This document shows, in pieces, positions 1 through 10,731 of a stretch of DNA of 64,000 bases. The translations under genes and the position numbers were made by a program. The notes under the pieces are model-generated. The model searched no databases. It saw nothing but the letters and a program-made list of their open reading frames with translations, and was not told where the DNA came from. Every line of letters begins with the position of its first letter. The stretch's first letter is position 1. This DNA is from Trichosporon coremiiforme (Eukaryota; Basidiomycota; Tremellomycetes; Trichosporonales; Trichosporonaceae), in assembly GCA_039545355.1 (NCBI GenBank), contig BCJJ01000017.1, positions 310,001 to 374,000 of the forward strand, written 5' to 3'.

Positions 1-220
1 TGAGCTGGAGGTCTTCCTCGGACTGTCTGTCAGCAATGATGTAATACGGCACACGCTGAGCTGCGCGATGCGCGCACCGAGCTCGACTCACAATCTCCGG
101 CTCCTCCTTCTCGTCTTGGCGCTGCTTTCCCTTGTCGTGCTTCGGCGTGAGGTCCTCCTCCTTCTCTGGGTCCTTGGAGGTGACCATGATGTCGACAGCG
201 TTGGGGTCCTTGCCGTCCAT
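1..220 (-). CDS. RPN1: 26S proteasome regulatory subunit Rpn1 (PSMD2), 5' end only
   Basis: Start of a gene that runs off the left edge. Exon 1 is 92..220 (43 codons from the ATG at 220..218), intron 23..91 (69 nt, GTGAGT...CTGACAGACAG), and exon 2 begins at 22. The visible protein is a charged, lysine/glutamate-rich leader followed by SEEDLQL, which matches the start of the conserved part of Rpn1 (human PSMD2 has SEEDKQL, yeast SEEDAKL at the same place after a similar charged leader). Rpn1 is the large base subunit of the 19S particle; it binds ubiquitin, shuttle receptors and Ubp6. Only about 50 residues are present, so the call rests on this junction motif and the charged leader. The first AG after the branch point is skipped, since using it would break the frame. 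Confidence 0.75.
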   Translation of the reverse strand, partial: MDGKDPNAVDIMVTSKDPEKEEDLTPKHDKGKQRQDEKEEPEIVSRARCAHRAAQRVPYYIIADRQSEEDLQL

Positions 221-2192
221 CGTGCAGGATTACCGTCTGGCGGTGGTCGAGTGTGCGAAAGGCGGGAAAAAGAAGGTAGATGTAATTCTCAGAGTGACCC
301 TTGCCTGCCACTTATCAGCGTCGTGATGCGGACTGCAGTCGAAAGGTAAAGGTCGGAGAACTGTGAGAATACGGTGGATGATGGCCCGAATCCGATGAGC
401 AAGCGAGCGGAGGGAGCGACGCGCGGTCATCGATGACTGCATCGACCACGTGGCAGACCAGGAGGCAACCGGGGTTAAGCCCGCTGAGGCTCTGTGGCGG
501 ATGACGGTGGTGTTGCTAGTAGGGGAAGGGCAGTGACTCTAATGCATGCAAGGTCATGAATAGTGAGGGATGAGAGAGAAGCTTATATGCATGCATAGCA
601 GTGTGCCATAATTTCCTAAGGAGAGAGGTGCATGTGTGCATGGTTGTCCTAGCTTGGGCACACGCAAATGGCCCTTGTACCAAGTCAACAGCACGAGTGG
701 CGCCCAGGTCCCCCACAGCTACAGCTTCGCCTTCGGTCTCGCAACGGCCGCGCGATACGCTGCGCTGGCAGCAGCGTGTTCTTCCTGCTTGCGGTGCAGC
801 CAGCTCACAGTCGTGTCTTAATCCCGGGCTAACCTTACCAGCGCAGTCGCACACTCTGTCTCTGCGGAAATCGCCCCACACAGAGCTCCATAAGAAGTGT
901 GGGGGAAATGCCGCTGACTCGTGAAGCTTGCCAGTCAGCCATTGAAGTCTGTCCGGGGATCAGGTATAACTGGCCGTCTCAAGTCAGCTGGAAGACCGTT
1001 CAGTCTGTCGGTAGCGGCCTGTAGCTTCGACGTCTTGATCATGATGTTCTGCGCTTTGCGGTACACGCCTGTGGTGTGAGCAATGAGCAGCTAACAAGGG
1101 CACGCACCACGCCACCGACACATAGGCATGTCAAAGCGCACTCCTTGTGGTTGCGGGGTGAAGGGACGCGGGTCAAGGGAGGAATGCGGAGCATGGGGTG
1201 TGTGAGTGACATAGGTTGTCGATGGTCATCGACAGCTGCGGCATGCCTGGCTCTCTCGAGCTTTATCGGCGACAGTGGATCACGTTCTTCTGAATACACG
1301 ACGCTAATGTGAGATCTGATGCGTTTGCGCTAGGTCAGGATAAACTCGCCGCCACCTTGGCATTCGTCAAGAGGTGAAACTCCACTGGCGCCACTCAGCT
1401 TCCGCCGGAGCCACTCGCGTTTGCCCGGTAGCCCCTGCATTCGCTGAAGTATACTCTGCGGATTCTCTATGATGCTCTATTTCAACGAAGTTCGGCCAGA
1501 CCAGCACAACGTTGCACAACGGTGCACACACTAGCGTGAGATCCGTGGCTTTCTGGATGAAACTGCTTTGTGATGTTGTTTCGCCGCGGCTGCCTCAAAG
1601 TCGTGAAACGCCGCTCATGCCGGGCTCTGAACGTCACGAACACAATGATGTTCCTCGTTCTGCCAGAAGTGTAATGCTAGCTTCGACCTCAGACAAGTTC
1701 CGCAGGAGGCTGATGTTCGACCAGAGCGCCACTGCTCCCATGTTAGCTTATTCGCCACCTTACAGCGATTGGTATATGAGCGATGGGATGCGACAAAGTC
1801 GGGGCGAAGCCTATCCGAGTCTACGGCAGTGTCCTGCTCTCACAGGTACTGCCACCTCATGCGCGGCGCGCGGCGACCGACTCGACGAGATACCCTGCTG
1901 CCTCTTTCGTCGTAAGTTCCCAGCATACGGCCTCCCCCGTTAAACGAGTATGCGGATGCGAAGAGGGGGCTTCGTGAGGTCGCGGCGCGGCCGACGGCGA
2001 AACTGTAACTTTAGTTTCCGTGCCATGAGATGACCAGGCCGGAGTAGAACTGCATTCCGCTCCGCTCGATCAGTGGAGCAGTATGGAGCAGTGATACGGG
2101 TCACCAGTCAGTGCTCCAAGTAGCCCAGTTAGCGATTAATGTATCAGAATTACATATGATAACCATTACGATCCGTCTATACTCCCTAAAGC
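221..2192. other. Intergenic, RPN1 promoter side to ERG26 3' end
   Basis: About 2 kb with no recognisable gene. The first part is the RPN1 5' leader and promoter; the right end is the ERG26 3' flank. The longest open frame (1512..1943, plus) has no family resemblance and no splice context. There is a short direct repeat, GGAGCAGTAT then GGAGCAGTGAT, around 2072-2095. No RNA gene was seen. Confidence 0.5.
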
Positions 2193-3606
2193 TTACTTGG
2201 TCTTCTCCGTCTCATTGATGATGGGCTCGCCAGCCTTAGCGAGCTCCTCCTTGTACCAGCTCGTCCAGCGCTCGAGTCCGTCCACGACGCCCACAATGGG
2301 CGTGTAGCCCAGGAGTCTCCTTGCCCTCTCCGAGTCATAGTACCTCTGCTGCGTCGCAAAGGTGACGCGGAAGCGCGTGAATCCGGGCTCCTTTCCAGTG
2401 AGCTTAGAGAAGATCTCGGCGAGCGTGGCCAGAATCAAGCCGAGCGCGGTGGGGAGCACAATGGTGTAAGGCGGGATGTGGCCGAGCTCGCGCCAGACGG
2501 CGCGCGTCCAGTCCCAGAACGCGACAGGCTCGCAGTTGTTGATGAAGAACGCCTGGCCCGCGACCTTGGCTCCCGGGGCGGTGCCGTCGTCGTTGTCCGT
2601 GTCGGCGAGCTCGGCGAATTGGTCCATGCGCGACCGAAGGACGGGACGCAGGTCCGACGGGTCGACCTCATCGCTCTCGAAACGCGCCGCGCAGACCTGG
2701 TCCTCAGGCGTCGGGTTCACCTTGGGTCCGAGGGGGTGCGCCTTGGACGTCGGGATGCGGTGGTGTCCTAGGCTGAGGTCGACGTCCGGCAGAGGCAGAT
2801 GAAGGCCCTCGACGGGGTAGGTCGTGTCGAGCTTGTCGGCGGCAAGGAGATGCGCGTGAGCGACGTTGCCAACGTAAGTCCAGTCGAAGAGGTTTTCGTT
2901 CGACCCGATCTGGAACTTGGTCTGGCCGTTCTTGACCACCGAGTAGAAGCCAGAGATCGCCTGCCGGTCGCCAGGGCCGAAGATGCCACTCGGCCTCAGG
3001 GCGCAGGTCAGCAGCTCGTCACCGTTCGCCTCCAACACCAGCGCCTCGGCCTTAGCCTTTGTCTCATTGTAGGCGTCGAGAGCGACCTTCGGGTACTTGA
3101 TGCGCTCGTCCGCGTTGATCAAGTTCTCCTTTCCGCTGTAGATCACGCCGGCAGAAGAGGTGTACACCAGCTTCGGGACGCCGGCGGCCCTGCACGCCTC
3201 AATCACGATTTTCGTGCCCTCCACGTTCACCTTCTCGTACACTTCCCGTCCGAGGCCGTGGGGAGGCGACGCCGTGTGGATCACAATCTTGGCGTTTGAC
3301 TGGGGTTAGTTCCGAACAGAACGACCACAGCTGCGCGTTGCGTTCACACACCTTCCTGATAGCGTCCGAGACATCCTCAACCTTCGTAATGTCGCCAGTG
3401 TAGAAGTTGATGTTGCTGTTGTCAGCTATCGGTCGACAAGCTCCAACAGCGGGTCACACTCACTCATCGAAATGCCTCTGGACAATGTCGAAGACCGAGA
3501 CGTTCTTCTCGCCACGACCAACGAGGGCCTCAACGATGTGTCGTCCGAGGAAGCCGCATCCTCCGATGACGAGGTAGCTCTCCTGGGTGGGAGGCGAGAG
3601 AGACAT
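2193..3606 (-). CDS. ERG26: Sterol-4-alpha-carboxylate 3-dehydrogenase (decarboxylating)
   Basis: Oxidises and decarboxylates the C4-carboxylated sterol intermediate in ergosterol synthesis, at the ER with Erg25, Erg27 and Erg28. Exons: 3464..3606, 3352..3415, 2193..3299 (437 aa); introns are 48 and 52 nt, ending GCTGACAACAG and ACTAACCCCAG. The protein is a short-chain dehydrogenase of the 3-beta-HSD family: Rossmann motif GGCGFLG at residues 15-21, Ser-rich TSSAG near 116-120 and the catalytic YNETK at 146-150. A WTYVGN stretch follows, as in other Erg26 proteins. It is longer than yeast Erg26 (349 aa) because of an insertion after about residue 250; the reading frame is open through it and I see no splice signals that would remove it. 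The ATG at 3606 is the only in-frame start before the Rossmann motif. Confidence 0.93.
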
Positions 3607-4291
3607 GGTGAGCTGCCGGGGAAGGGACAGTCGGGGAAAAGCCGGGAGATAGGTGGTGGTGGTGGTGGGCGGTGGTCTGTGTTAACGCTTGTTGTATGCA
3701 CGCGGGCAAAATGGAATGCTGTCAGGCGATGATGACAGCGGTAAGCGTGTTAATGGAAGACCGTTTTGGTTGATGGAGGACGAAGAAGAAGCTGAGGAAA
3801 GGAGATGTGGGAAAGAGAATGTAGAGGGTAACCGCCGGGCCGTTGATGCCAGGTTGCAGGCTGGGCTGTCAGTCAGGGCAAAGCCACCCTACGCGTCGAA
3901 CGATCTCACGCCTACCGATACCACCGCCGAGGATGCCTCCGCTTTACTCAGCCGCAATCTTTCGGCGACTTTTGCTTCAACCTGCCAGCCAGTCGCTTGC
4001 ATAACTATATATGCCGACTGGCTATTCCTGTTGTGGATAGGTATACGATCAACATGCATTGATATACAAGGCTCCTACAGCGTACGTCCATCGGTGATAC
4101 ACCCTCCTACTCCTCCCTGAGGCACCGGCCATCTACCATCCGTCCCCCAGCCTCGGTACAGCGACAACTTCCACGCTTCCTCGCAGCTCCGCCAGGCCGT
4201 CTGCGACCGGCAGCAGGCGCCGAGGAGTTCACATCCTCTGCCGCGTCCAGTCCTGGCCACCGTTCCATCACGTGCGGCTCTAGCAACCCGT
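3607..4291. other. Intergenic, ERG26 promoter and SNARE 3' flank
   Basis: About 0.7 kb between two minus-strand genes. The part next to ERG26 is purine/GT-rich on the plus strand. No coding or RNA feature was recognised. Confidence 0.5.
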
Positions 4292-4992
4292 CTACGGCGT
4301 GACAGGGGGGGCGGCGTCGCCCGACGGCCAAATCTTGAACAGCAGCCACAGCAGCACAAATGCTCCGACAATATACGCGATCAGCCGGTATTGCCTCATC
4401 GTCGAGGACGAGGCCATTGATCGAGAGTGGTGGCGCGATGTCGAGAAGAGCGAGTTGGCAAAGTTGGTGAACGTGTTGGACTGCTCGTCAGCTGCCTGCT
4501 CTGCCGCCTTAAGGTTGGACATCGCCTCCGCTGTCCTGTGCACAGCGTCCAACACTTAATAGGTGTGGGTGACGTAGCTGCACATCGGCAACAGCAATGC
4601 CTACTGGCGAGATGTGCACACGGTTGGTCGGTGCACGGTCATCGTGGAATCGAGAAAACTTACCGTCTGGCCGAGCTGCGGAAGTTAGCTTGAAGGTCGC
4701 TCGGCAGCAGGTTAGGTACTCACTTGGTCATTTTGTCTGTTTGCGTCGTCGAGGATGTCGATCGTGACCTGCAGGTTAGCTATAGTCGGACTAGAAGACT
4801 GAGCAGTAATGGCACTTCAGGTCACTCGACGTCACCACCTATACCGCCTTCCCTGTCCAACACGTACATGACGGAGCGCCTTGATCTTTCCGTGGAGCGA
4901 GTTGAGCTCTGCCTCGTTCTGGTTCTCGAGCGTCTGATCCGTCTGACTACGGCTGCTCGTTAGCGAGAGGTACTAAGGGCCACGCACCTCAT
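4292..4992 (-). CDS. Bet1/Sft1-like Qc-SNARE, tail-anchored
   Basis: A vesicle-fusion SNARE of the ER/Golgi. Exons: 4988..4992 (5 nt), 4868..4946, 4724..4768, 4664..4675 (12 nt), 4292..4480; 109 aa. The SNARE helix covers roughly residues 8-70, with IDILDDANRQNDQL aligning to the IEIGHEVKTQNKLL core of human Bet1; the Gln of RQND is at the zero layer, giving a Qc-SNARE. A hydrophobic anchor (residues 83-98) is followed by a short Pro/Ala-rich luminal tail. A naive reading would start the last coding block at 4555, but 4481..4663 is intron: removing it restores continuous heptads (LGQT joined to SNTF) and its end has the usual CTGACGAGCAG. Bet1 and Sft1 cannot be separated here. The 12-nt exon is supported by frame and by the heptad pattern. 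Confidence 0.83.
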
Positions 4993-5470
4993 GGTGATCT
5001 CAGTTTACAGGAAGTTTACGAGTGGCAAATGCGAGATTGGAGCTGGGAGTCGGGGTAGCGAAGGATCGTGCAGCGTCGCCGAGAGCGGGTGGGTATGACG
5101 GGGATGACAGAAACGAGAGAGGTGCTTGGAGTCGACGACGGGTGGGGACAGATGGATGAATGCAAGATGGCGATAATGTTGGGGTCCACGAGACGACCAA
5201 GACGTGAGCCGTGATCCATCCGGCGTGGGTCAGGCGGCGGCGCGGCGAACCGTGGACCGGCCTCCACCGCAGCCTGCAGCCGAGTCTAATTCATCGACCC
5301 CTCTCGTAATAAACGGGCCCCGCCCAGACCGTTGTTTCTAATCCGCATCGTCGACCTGGCGCTCTGCCCGCCGGCCAAGCTGATGCTTACGCCCAGATGT
5401 TTGCGCAAGTCTGCGTCAAAGCTTAGACAGAAGACTAATCTCGGATCTGTTCTATATTGATACATGCAAT
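4993..5470. promoter_or_regulatory. Intergenic, SNARE promoter/5' leader and SEC11 3' flank
   Basis: About 480 bp upstream of the SNARE gene on the minus strand. It contains no recognisable gene. The role as promoter is positional inference; no specific element was identified. Confidence 0.4.
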
Positions 5471-6441
5471 CTACGACGAGTGGTCCCTGTTAAGGAGGAG
5501 GAACGCGCCTACCGTGCCCAGCAGCGCATATTTCAGTTGCGGGAAGTCGTTCTGGTTATCGTTAGCTGGGCTTCACGTGCGCGTAGCTTGAGGCCCGTAG
5601 TCTTTCTTCTGCGGTGGATGGGACCAGGCGGCTTCACACTCACCATAGCAATGGTAACGTATCCGAGGTACGGCAGGAATCTGTTGTCAATCAGAGTCTT
5701 ACTGAGATCATCATGTAGACAAGCGCCTACAAGATATTACTCACCCGACCACCTTGCCGACGATCTGGCGCGAGTCGAGCCACTGCGGGCCCTTGTACAG
5801 GAAAAAGTCGTCCGTAGGATTGTTGTCGCCCTTCGTGAGGAGGAGCTGGGTTGTGTTGCTGGAGGTCAGCTAGGGAAAGAACGATGCAGCAGGTACACTC
5901 ACGAGGTGTGCGACTCGATGACACGGTGAACAATGGGAGTGCCAAGCGGGTCTCCGGGCCTGAATGTCAGCTGGACTCCGTAGATTAGGGCTGCCTGCGC
6001 TTGTTTCGAACGAGTGGAGCCACATGGTCAGCCATCAGCGACTTACACCTTGTACACGGTGATGTCTCCGATGTCGTACCGCGCGTCCTGAGGGTTCATC
6101 AGGAAGAGAATGTCGCCGCGGTAGAAGGCAGGCTCCATTGAGCCACTGATGTTAGTTTCGCGAAACTACGCAGGTAACTCACGAGAGCACGACGACGATA
6201 GGCGACTCCGAGTTGGTGACAAGACACAGGGCCTTCCACATGACGAGACCCGAGGCGACGACATTGAGGAAGTTGAGGAGCTGGAAGAGGACCTGTTGGG
6301 TGTTAGAGCAAGATCTCCTTGTGATAACACGAGGGAGGACGCCACATGATCATTGTCGCTGTTGCTAATCGTCGGCGCGAGGGGACGACTCACTCCGTGG
6401 ACTCCGAGCTTGCGGATTTTGGCGATCTCCTCTCCGAACAT
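5471..6441 (-). CDS. SEC11: Signal peptidase complex catalytic subunit Sec11
   Basis: Cleaves signal peptides from proteins entering the ER. Seven exons: 6394..6441, 6183..6292, 6047..6145, 5903..5959, 5745..5858, 5644..5680, 5471..5551; 181 aa, the usual Sec11 length (yeast 167, human 179). One N-terminal membrane segment lies at about residues 25-45. The catalytic SGSMEP motif places the serine at S55; the general-base histidine is H97 in IVHRV (the eukaryotic Lys-to-His form), and GDNNPTDD supplies the acidic residues D116 and D122/D123. The C-terminal segment, starting [10 protein letters not shown], is also typical. All seven exon phases close correctly. The gene is divergent from WRS1 with 387 bp between the start codons. 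Confidence 0.96.
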
Positions 6442-6828
6442 GATGATGCAAGGAGGCTGGGAGAGTTAGGATTGAGGAACGTGGACTTGGCTGAGGATAA
6501 AGACTGTTGGCGGATTCGGATCTTTGGTTGTTGTCGTGCGTGGTCGATCTCAAACGTGGCTGGACCCTCATCCCGTTGGCCCCGGACGGTGACACCACCG
6601 AGGGCGACCTCCACCCTCCACCTCGACGTTGACGTTGTGCAGTTGCGACGGTGGACGCGACAGCCGCTCAGCCAGCCAATGCGTGCACGTGGTTCCGCTT
6701 AGTTCACCCGCCCCGTTAAGGTTCGCTTCCCCTGTCTCATTGTGGCCAGGACCCCGACTCAGTCGCAAAGTCGTGTCTAAGTGCGACGGCATCACACTCC
6801 CGAGCTTCCATACGCCTTGAGCCTCTGC
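6442..6828. promoter_or_regulatory. Bidirectional promoter, SEC11 / WRS1
   Basis: 387 bp between the two divergent start codons. A CCAAT box is visible at 6676..6680 on the plus strand. Shared-promoter function is inferred from the head-to-head layout. Confidence 0.5.
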
Positions 6829-8750
6829 ATGACAACACCTCGTCTCATCTCTAGGCTCGCAAGATCATCTCTCCAGCTCCGCTTTTATTCCGACAAGCCG
6901 AACAAGCCTAAAATGCCCCTCAACACCGAAGAGGCCCTCAAGTCGGGCCAGATGACCCCCGGCACCATCGCCAAGCAGCTGTCCCAGCTCGACCTTCCCG
7001 CGCCCTCCAACCTGCAGCTGAACGACGAACCGAAGAGCGCCAACAGCGTGCGCTCCAACGATTCGGCGGACCTGAGCGAGCGCCTCTCCCATCTCAACCT
7101 GCCTGAGCCCGAGGCGCTGAGCCGCGCGAACGCGCACCGCCGCTCCGAAAGCCAGTCCCAGGACCTCGCCGAGAAGCTGTCCAAGATGCAGCTGCCCCAA
7201 CCCGAGCGCATCTACGGTCCCGACGACTCGCAGTCCGCCCAGGCGGCCGGGAGCAAGAAGGGCGTTTCGGCTGAGGACTGGGCCAAGGTCAAGCTCGACA
7301 ACGAGGTGCCTGAGGCGGTCCGTAGCCCGACCGACCCCCGCTTCCAGCGCAACGTCCAGAGCCCCCCGCCCAAGGCTGCTGCTGCCGCCTCGACCTCCAC
7401 TCCTGCCGCTGCTTCGGGAACGTCGACGTCCAAGTCGGCCGGCGGCGCCGCCAAGGAGCAGAAGATCACGCCCTTTGACGTGCAGGGTGGTGTTGACGCG
7501 GACGGCAAGGAGATCGGAATGTAAGTTATCCAGCGTTAGCGTAGTAACTGACTCTCAGTGACTACGACAAGCTCGCGAAGCGCTTCGGTGCTACGCCGAT
7601 CTCGCAGGAGCTGCTCGACCGTTTCGAGCGCGTGACCGGCCACAAGCCGCACCCGCTGATGCGCCGCGGCACGTTCTACACGCACCGCGACTTTGACAAG
7701 ATCCTCGACTTGTACGAGGCGGGTAAGCCGTTCTACCTGTACACTGGCCGCGGACCGTCGTCGGACAGCATGCACATGGGACACCTGATTCCGTTCCTGT
7801 TCACGGCGTGGCTGCAGGAGGTGTTCGGGTGCGTGTGCGTGATCCAGGTGACGGACGACGAGAAGTACCTGCTGGACCGAGACGCGAAGAAGCAGCAGGC
7901 GCTCATCAAGAAGAACCCGCAGGACAAGCGGTCCCCGTACTGGATCCTGGACAAGTACTTTGAGATGGGCCAGGCGAACATTGCCGACATTATCGCGTGC
8001 GGCTTCGACAAGGAGAAGACGTTCATCTTCTCGGACCTCAACTACATCTCCAAGGCGTTCTACCGCAACGTCGTCCTCATGGCCAAGACCATGACGGTGA
8101 CGCAGTCCAAGGGCGTCTTCGGCTTCCAGGACAGCGATAACGTAGGCATGCTCCACTTCGCGGCCGTGCAGAGCACGCCGTCGTTCGCCAACTCGTTCCC
8201 GCACATCTTCGGCGAGCGGACCGACATCCCCTGCCTGATCCCGTGTGCGATCGACCAGGACCCTTACTTCCTCGTCTGCCGCGATGCGGCCGACAGGCTG
8301 AAGTACAAGAAGCCGGCGCTGCTGCACGCCAAGTTCCTTCCCGCGCTCCAGGGCGCCGGCACCAAGATGTCCGCCTCCAACCCCAACTCGAACATCACGC
8401 TGACCGACGCCCCGAACGTGATCAAGAACAAGATCAGGAAGCACGCCTTCTCGGGCGGTGGCGCGACGCAGGAGCTGCACCAGCAGAACGGCGGAAACCC
8501 CGACGTCGACATCGCGTACCTCTACCTGTCGTACTTTGAGGACGACGACTCCAAGATGCAGCACCTCGCCGACGAGTACCGTGCCGGCCGTCTGTCGACG
8601 GTCCAGCTCAAGGACGAGTGCATCGCCAAGCTCCAGGAAGTCGTTGCTGGATTCCAGAAGCGCAGGGCTGAGGTCACCCCCGAGCTTGTGCAGTATTACC
8701 AGGACGAGACGAGGCAGATCGACCCGACCCCCAAGCCCCGTAAGGCTTAG
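6829..8750 (+). CDS. WRS1: Tryptophanyl-tRNA synthetase, eukaryotic cytosolic type
   Basis: Charges tRNA-Trp. Exons 6829..7520 and 7559..8750 (38-nt intron, GTAAGT...CTGACTCTCAG); 627 aa. The catalytic core is the eukaryotic/archaeal type: IDYDKLAKRFG, then YTGRGPSSDSMHMGH with the class I HxGH motif at residues 303-306 and KMSAS at 500-504. The N-terminal 230 residues are unusual. Residues 1-22 read as a mitochondrial presequence (five Arg, no acid before Asp22, RFYS near the end); a second Met at residue 29 (nt 6913) would give a form without it. Then come three copies of a motif like LSxLxLPxPE. The first in-frame ATG is at 6829. It converges on the GH18 gene, with 127 bp between the stops. 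Mitochondrial TrpRS is normally a separate bacterial-type gene, so dual targeting is possible but unproven. Confidence 0.95.
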
Positions 8751-8877
8751 AGTGGGCCAGAGCCGCACGCTCTGGGCACGCTCAACGGCCGTGCTCTAGA
8801 CTGGTCTAGACATAGACGTTCCAAAAGCAACCGTTCACTGGTCATATTTCATAGTAGAGGTCTTTTCATGCGACATA

Positions 8878-10404
8878 TTATTCCACTACGGGGCAGTTGA
8901 CCGAAGGGGTCGGCGCAGCCGACACCGAAGCGGACACCGAAGGCGTCTGAGACGGCGTCACCGACGGTGTAGGGTTCGGCGGCGGCGAAGAGGGCTTGTT
9001 ACCACACTTGAACCCCTTAACTCCGGCCAGGTAGTCATTACTGATCCCAGTGTTGTGATAATCGATGCGCCACACACTCAGCCCGTTGACGCGCTGCCCC
9101 GCCTCGCAGAAGAGCTTGCCCAGTTGCTCAGCACCAACGTGCCCGGGCTGGTTCTCCTGCAGTGGTTTCTGGACCACGATCTTTTGCGCGTCCCACCCCG
9201 TAAGAGAGGCAATGCGCGCTCGGCCCGGTGCGGTCTCAGTCCCATTACCAAACAGTCCCTCGGGAGTATCGTACGTCGCACTCTGGCTGTAGAACTGGAC
9301 AAGCAAACGGGAGACAGAGGACTGCTTGCCGGTGAAGAATTGCCCGAAGAGTTCGCCACCCGGGCCCGAGAAGAGTGTGGCGGGGGGAGAATAAGTGAGG
9401 AGAGGGGTGCGTCTCTCGGGCCGGGGGACGAGGGGTCTGCGGCCGTGCACCGTGTCGATGTTGAAGGGCTTGGTGGCGTTTGTCAACAGGGATGGAGAGG
9501 GAGTGGAGGAGGGGTTCGAAGAAGGAGAGGCGGGGATACCGATCCGGCCGCGCCCGTCGTCGCCCAGCGCGTGGTTCGGTTTGCGCTCGCGGCCGCGATA
9601 GCCCTCATCGTAGGCGCGTCTGGCGGGGAGACCGAGGCGAGAGCGGCGGCGCGGCTCATTGTCTCCTTCATCGCCCTCGCCCTCATTGCCCTCATCGCCC
9701 TCACCACCCTCATCGCCCTCATTGCCCTCATCCTCCCCAGCTCCGCCATCAGCGCCCTCCGTCCCAATCCGGGCAGACACAGACGGCAGCGCTGTCGCAC
9801 TGGGCGTAGCGGCCGTCGGCCGCCCGGTGGGCTGGAAGAATCCAAGTTCCTGAATAAGCACAGCATGGAAGCTGTTCAACCAACCCGGCGCCCTGAAGCC
9901 GTCGACAGCAGCCGTGTCCTCAAAGTTGATGTCGATCCCGTCCAGGCCCGTGGTCTTGGTGAAGTTGGCGAGAGACTTGGCGACGTCGATTGTGTTGAGG
10001 GGCGGATTGGAGGAGGCGGGCGTGTCGCCGCGCCCGAAGGCGCCGACGCGGAGGGTCTTCCCGGCACGGTGGAAACGGGTCAGGATGGATTGACGGTCGC
10101 GATAAGAGAGGGAGGCGAAGGAGGCGGCGGCCTGGGCGTCAGACTTCGTATGTCCTGGTGGAGAGGGGAGGAAGTGAAAGGGAGGGAAGGGGAGGGCAAA
10201 ACGTACTCCTGACACGCCGTTGGTCTTCCATCCCGACAGAGTCACATGTTGATAGGCGATGTCCTTCGGATTGGGCCAGTCGGCGAGCGATGGGATCGTG
10301 TCGTTGATGAACCCGTGGAAGAAGGTTTCCTTCGATGGGTGGACCGGGCTGCGCGCAAGCGCGCCAAACAGCAGCGCCAGCTGGGTGAGCAGTATGAACA
10401 GCAT
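8878..10404 (-). CDS. Secreted GH18 chitinase-like protein
   Basis: Likely an extracellular glycoside hydrolase acting on chitin or a related wall polymer. Exons 10207..10404 and 8878..10131; 483 aa. The intron (10132..10206, GTACGT...CTGACGCCCAG) is in phase 0, so an uninterrupted reading is also open, but it would insert 25 low-complexity residues at a conserved place. Residues 1-18 form a signal peptide (hydrophobic core, ending ALA-RS). The GH18 signature appears as DGIDINFED, which fits DxxDx[DN]xE and keeps the acid/base Glu. Between the two halves of the barrel lies a roughly 130-residue insertion rich in Glu, Asp and Gly repeats, then Ser/Pro-rich sequence. The C-terminus is a Pro/Ser/Thr-rich tail without a hydrophobic GPI signal. 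Family is fairly sure; substrate is not. Confidence 0.8.
   Translation of the reverse strand: MLFILLTQLALLFGALARSPVHPSKETFFHGFINDTIPSLADWPNPKDIAYQHVTLSGWKTNGVSGVRFALPFPPFHFLPSPPGHTKSDAQAAASFASLSYRDRQSILTRFHRAGKTLRVGAFGRGDTPASSNPPLNTIDVAKSLANFTKTTGLDGIDINFEDTAAVDGFRAPGWLNSFHAVLIQELGFFQPTGRPTAATPSATALPSVSARIGTEGADGGAGEDEGNEGDEGGEGDEGNEGEGDEGDNEPRRRSRLGLPARRAYDEGYRGRERKPNHALGDDGRGRIGIPASPSSNPSSTPSPSLLTNATKPFNIDTVHGRRPLVPRPERRTPLLTYSPPATLFSGPGGELFGQFFTGKQSSVSRLLVQFYSQSATYDTPEGLFGNGTETAPGRARIASLTGWDAQKIVVQKPLQENQPGHVGAEQLGKLFCEAGQRVNGLSVWRIDYHNTGISNDYLAGVKGFKCGNKPSSPPPNPTPSVTPSQTPSVSASVSAAPTPSVNCPVVE
9640..9760 (-). repeat. In-gene minisatellite encoding an acidic repeat
   Basis: A degenerate tandem array with a core like GCCCTCATC on the plus strand, translated on the minus strand as EGDEGGEGDEGNEG-type repeats inside the GH18 protein. 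The frame is kept throughout, so length variation in steps of three bases would be tolerated. Confidence 0.7.
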
Positions 10405-10731
10405 TGCGAGACTGAGTTGGGTAAAGCAATGGCCTGAGAAGCTCGCTATATATCTCTTCGATCACATCAGCTCAAGTCTCGGGGGAGCGTTCGGGGTAGG
10501 TTCAGTCCGCATCTCATGTTGTCATATCTTCCCGGTCGTCAGGACGGAGACGGCCAAGATGTGCACTGCCGTGTTCCTGGATGCCACACCGGGGGACGGA
10601 GAGAAGGCTACCCCGCATGCCCGCCAGATGCCGTGTTTCGGTCTCCTGAATCCTCTATGTACGCATGTTTCCCTACTCAAACCGAACAACAAGCACAAAC
10701 AAGCTCAATATAGGCTCCGTACATGTCTAAT
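10405..10731. promoter_or_regulatory. Intergenic, GH18 promoter and GPI17 3' flank
   Basis: 327 bp between two minus-strand genes. No other feature was recognised. Confidence 0.4.

Noticed and set aside
4481..4555. N-terminal part of an open frame (LDAVHRTAEAMSNL...) as part of the SNARE
   Set aside because: It is intron: splicing from 4663 to 4481 restores the SNARE heptads and frame, and the preceding exon cannot join this part in frame.
7536..8768. 410-residue open frame on the minus strand across WRS1
   Set aside because: Antisense shadow of a GC-rich coding exon; composition (Arg/Leu/Val-rich) and lack of any motif fit a mirror frame, while the plus strand carries clear TrpRS motifs.
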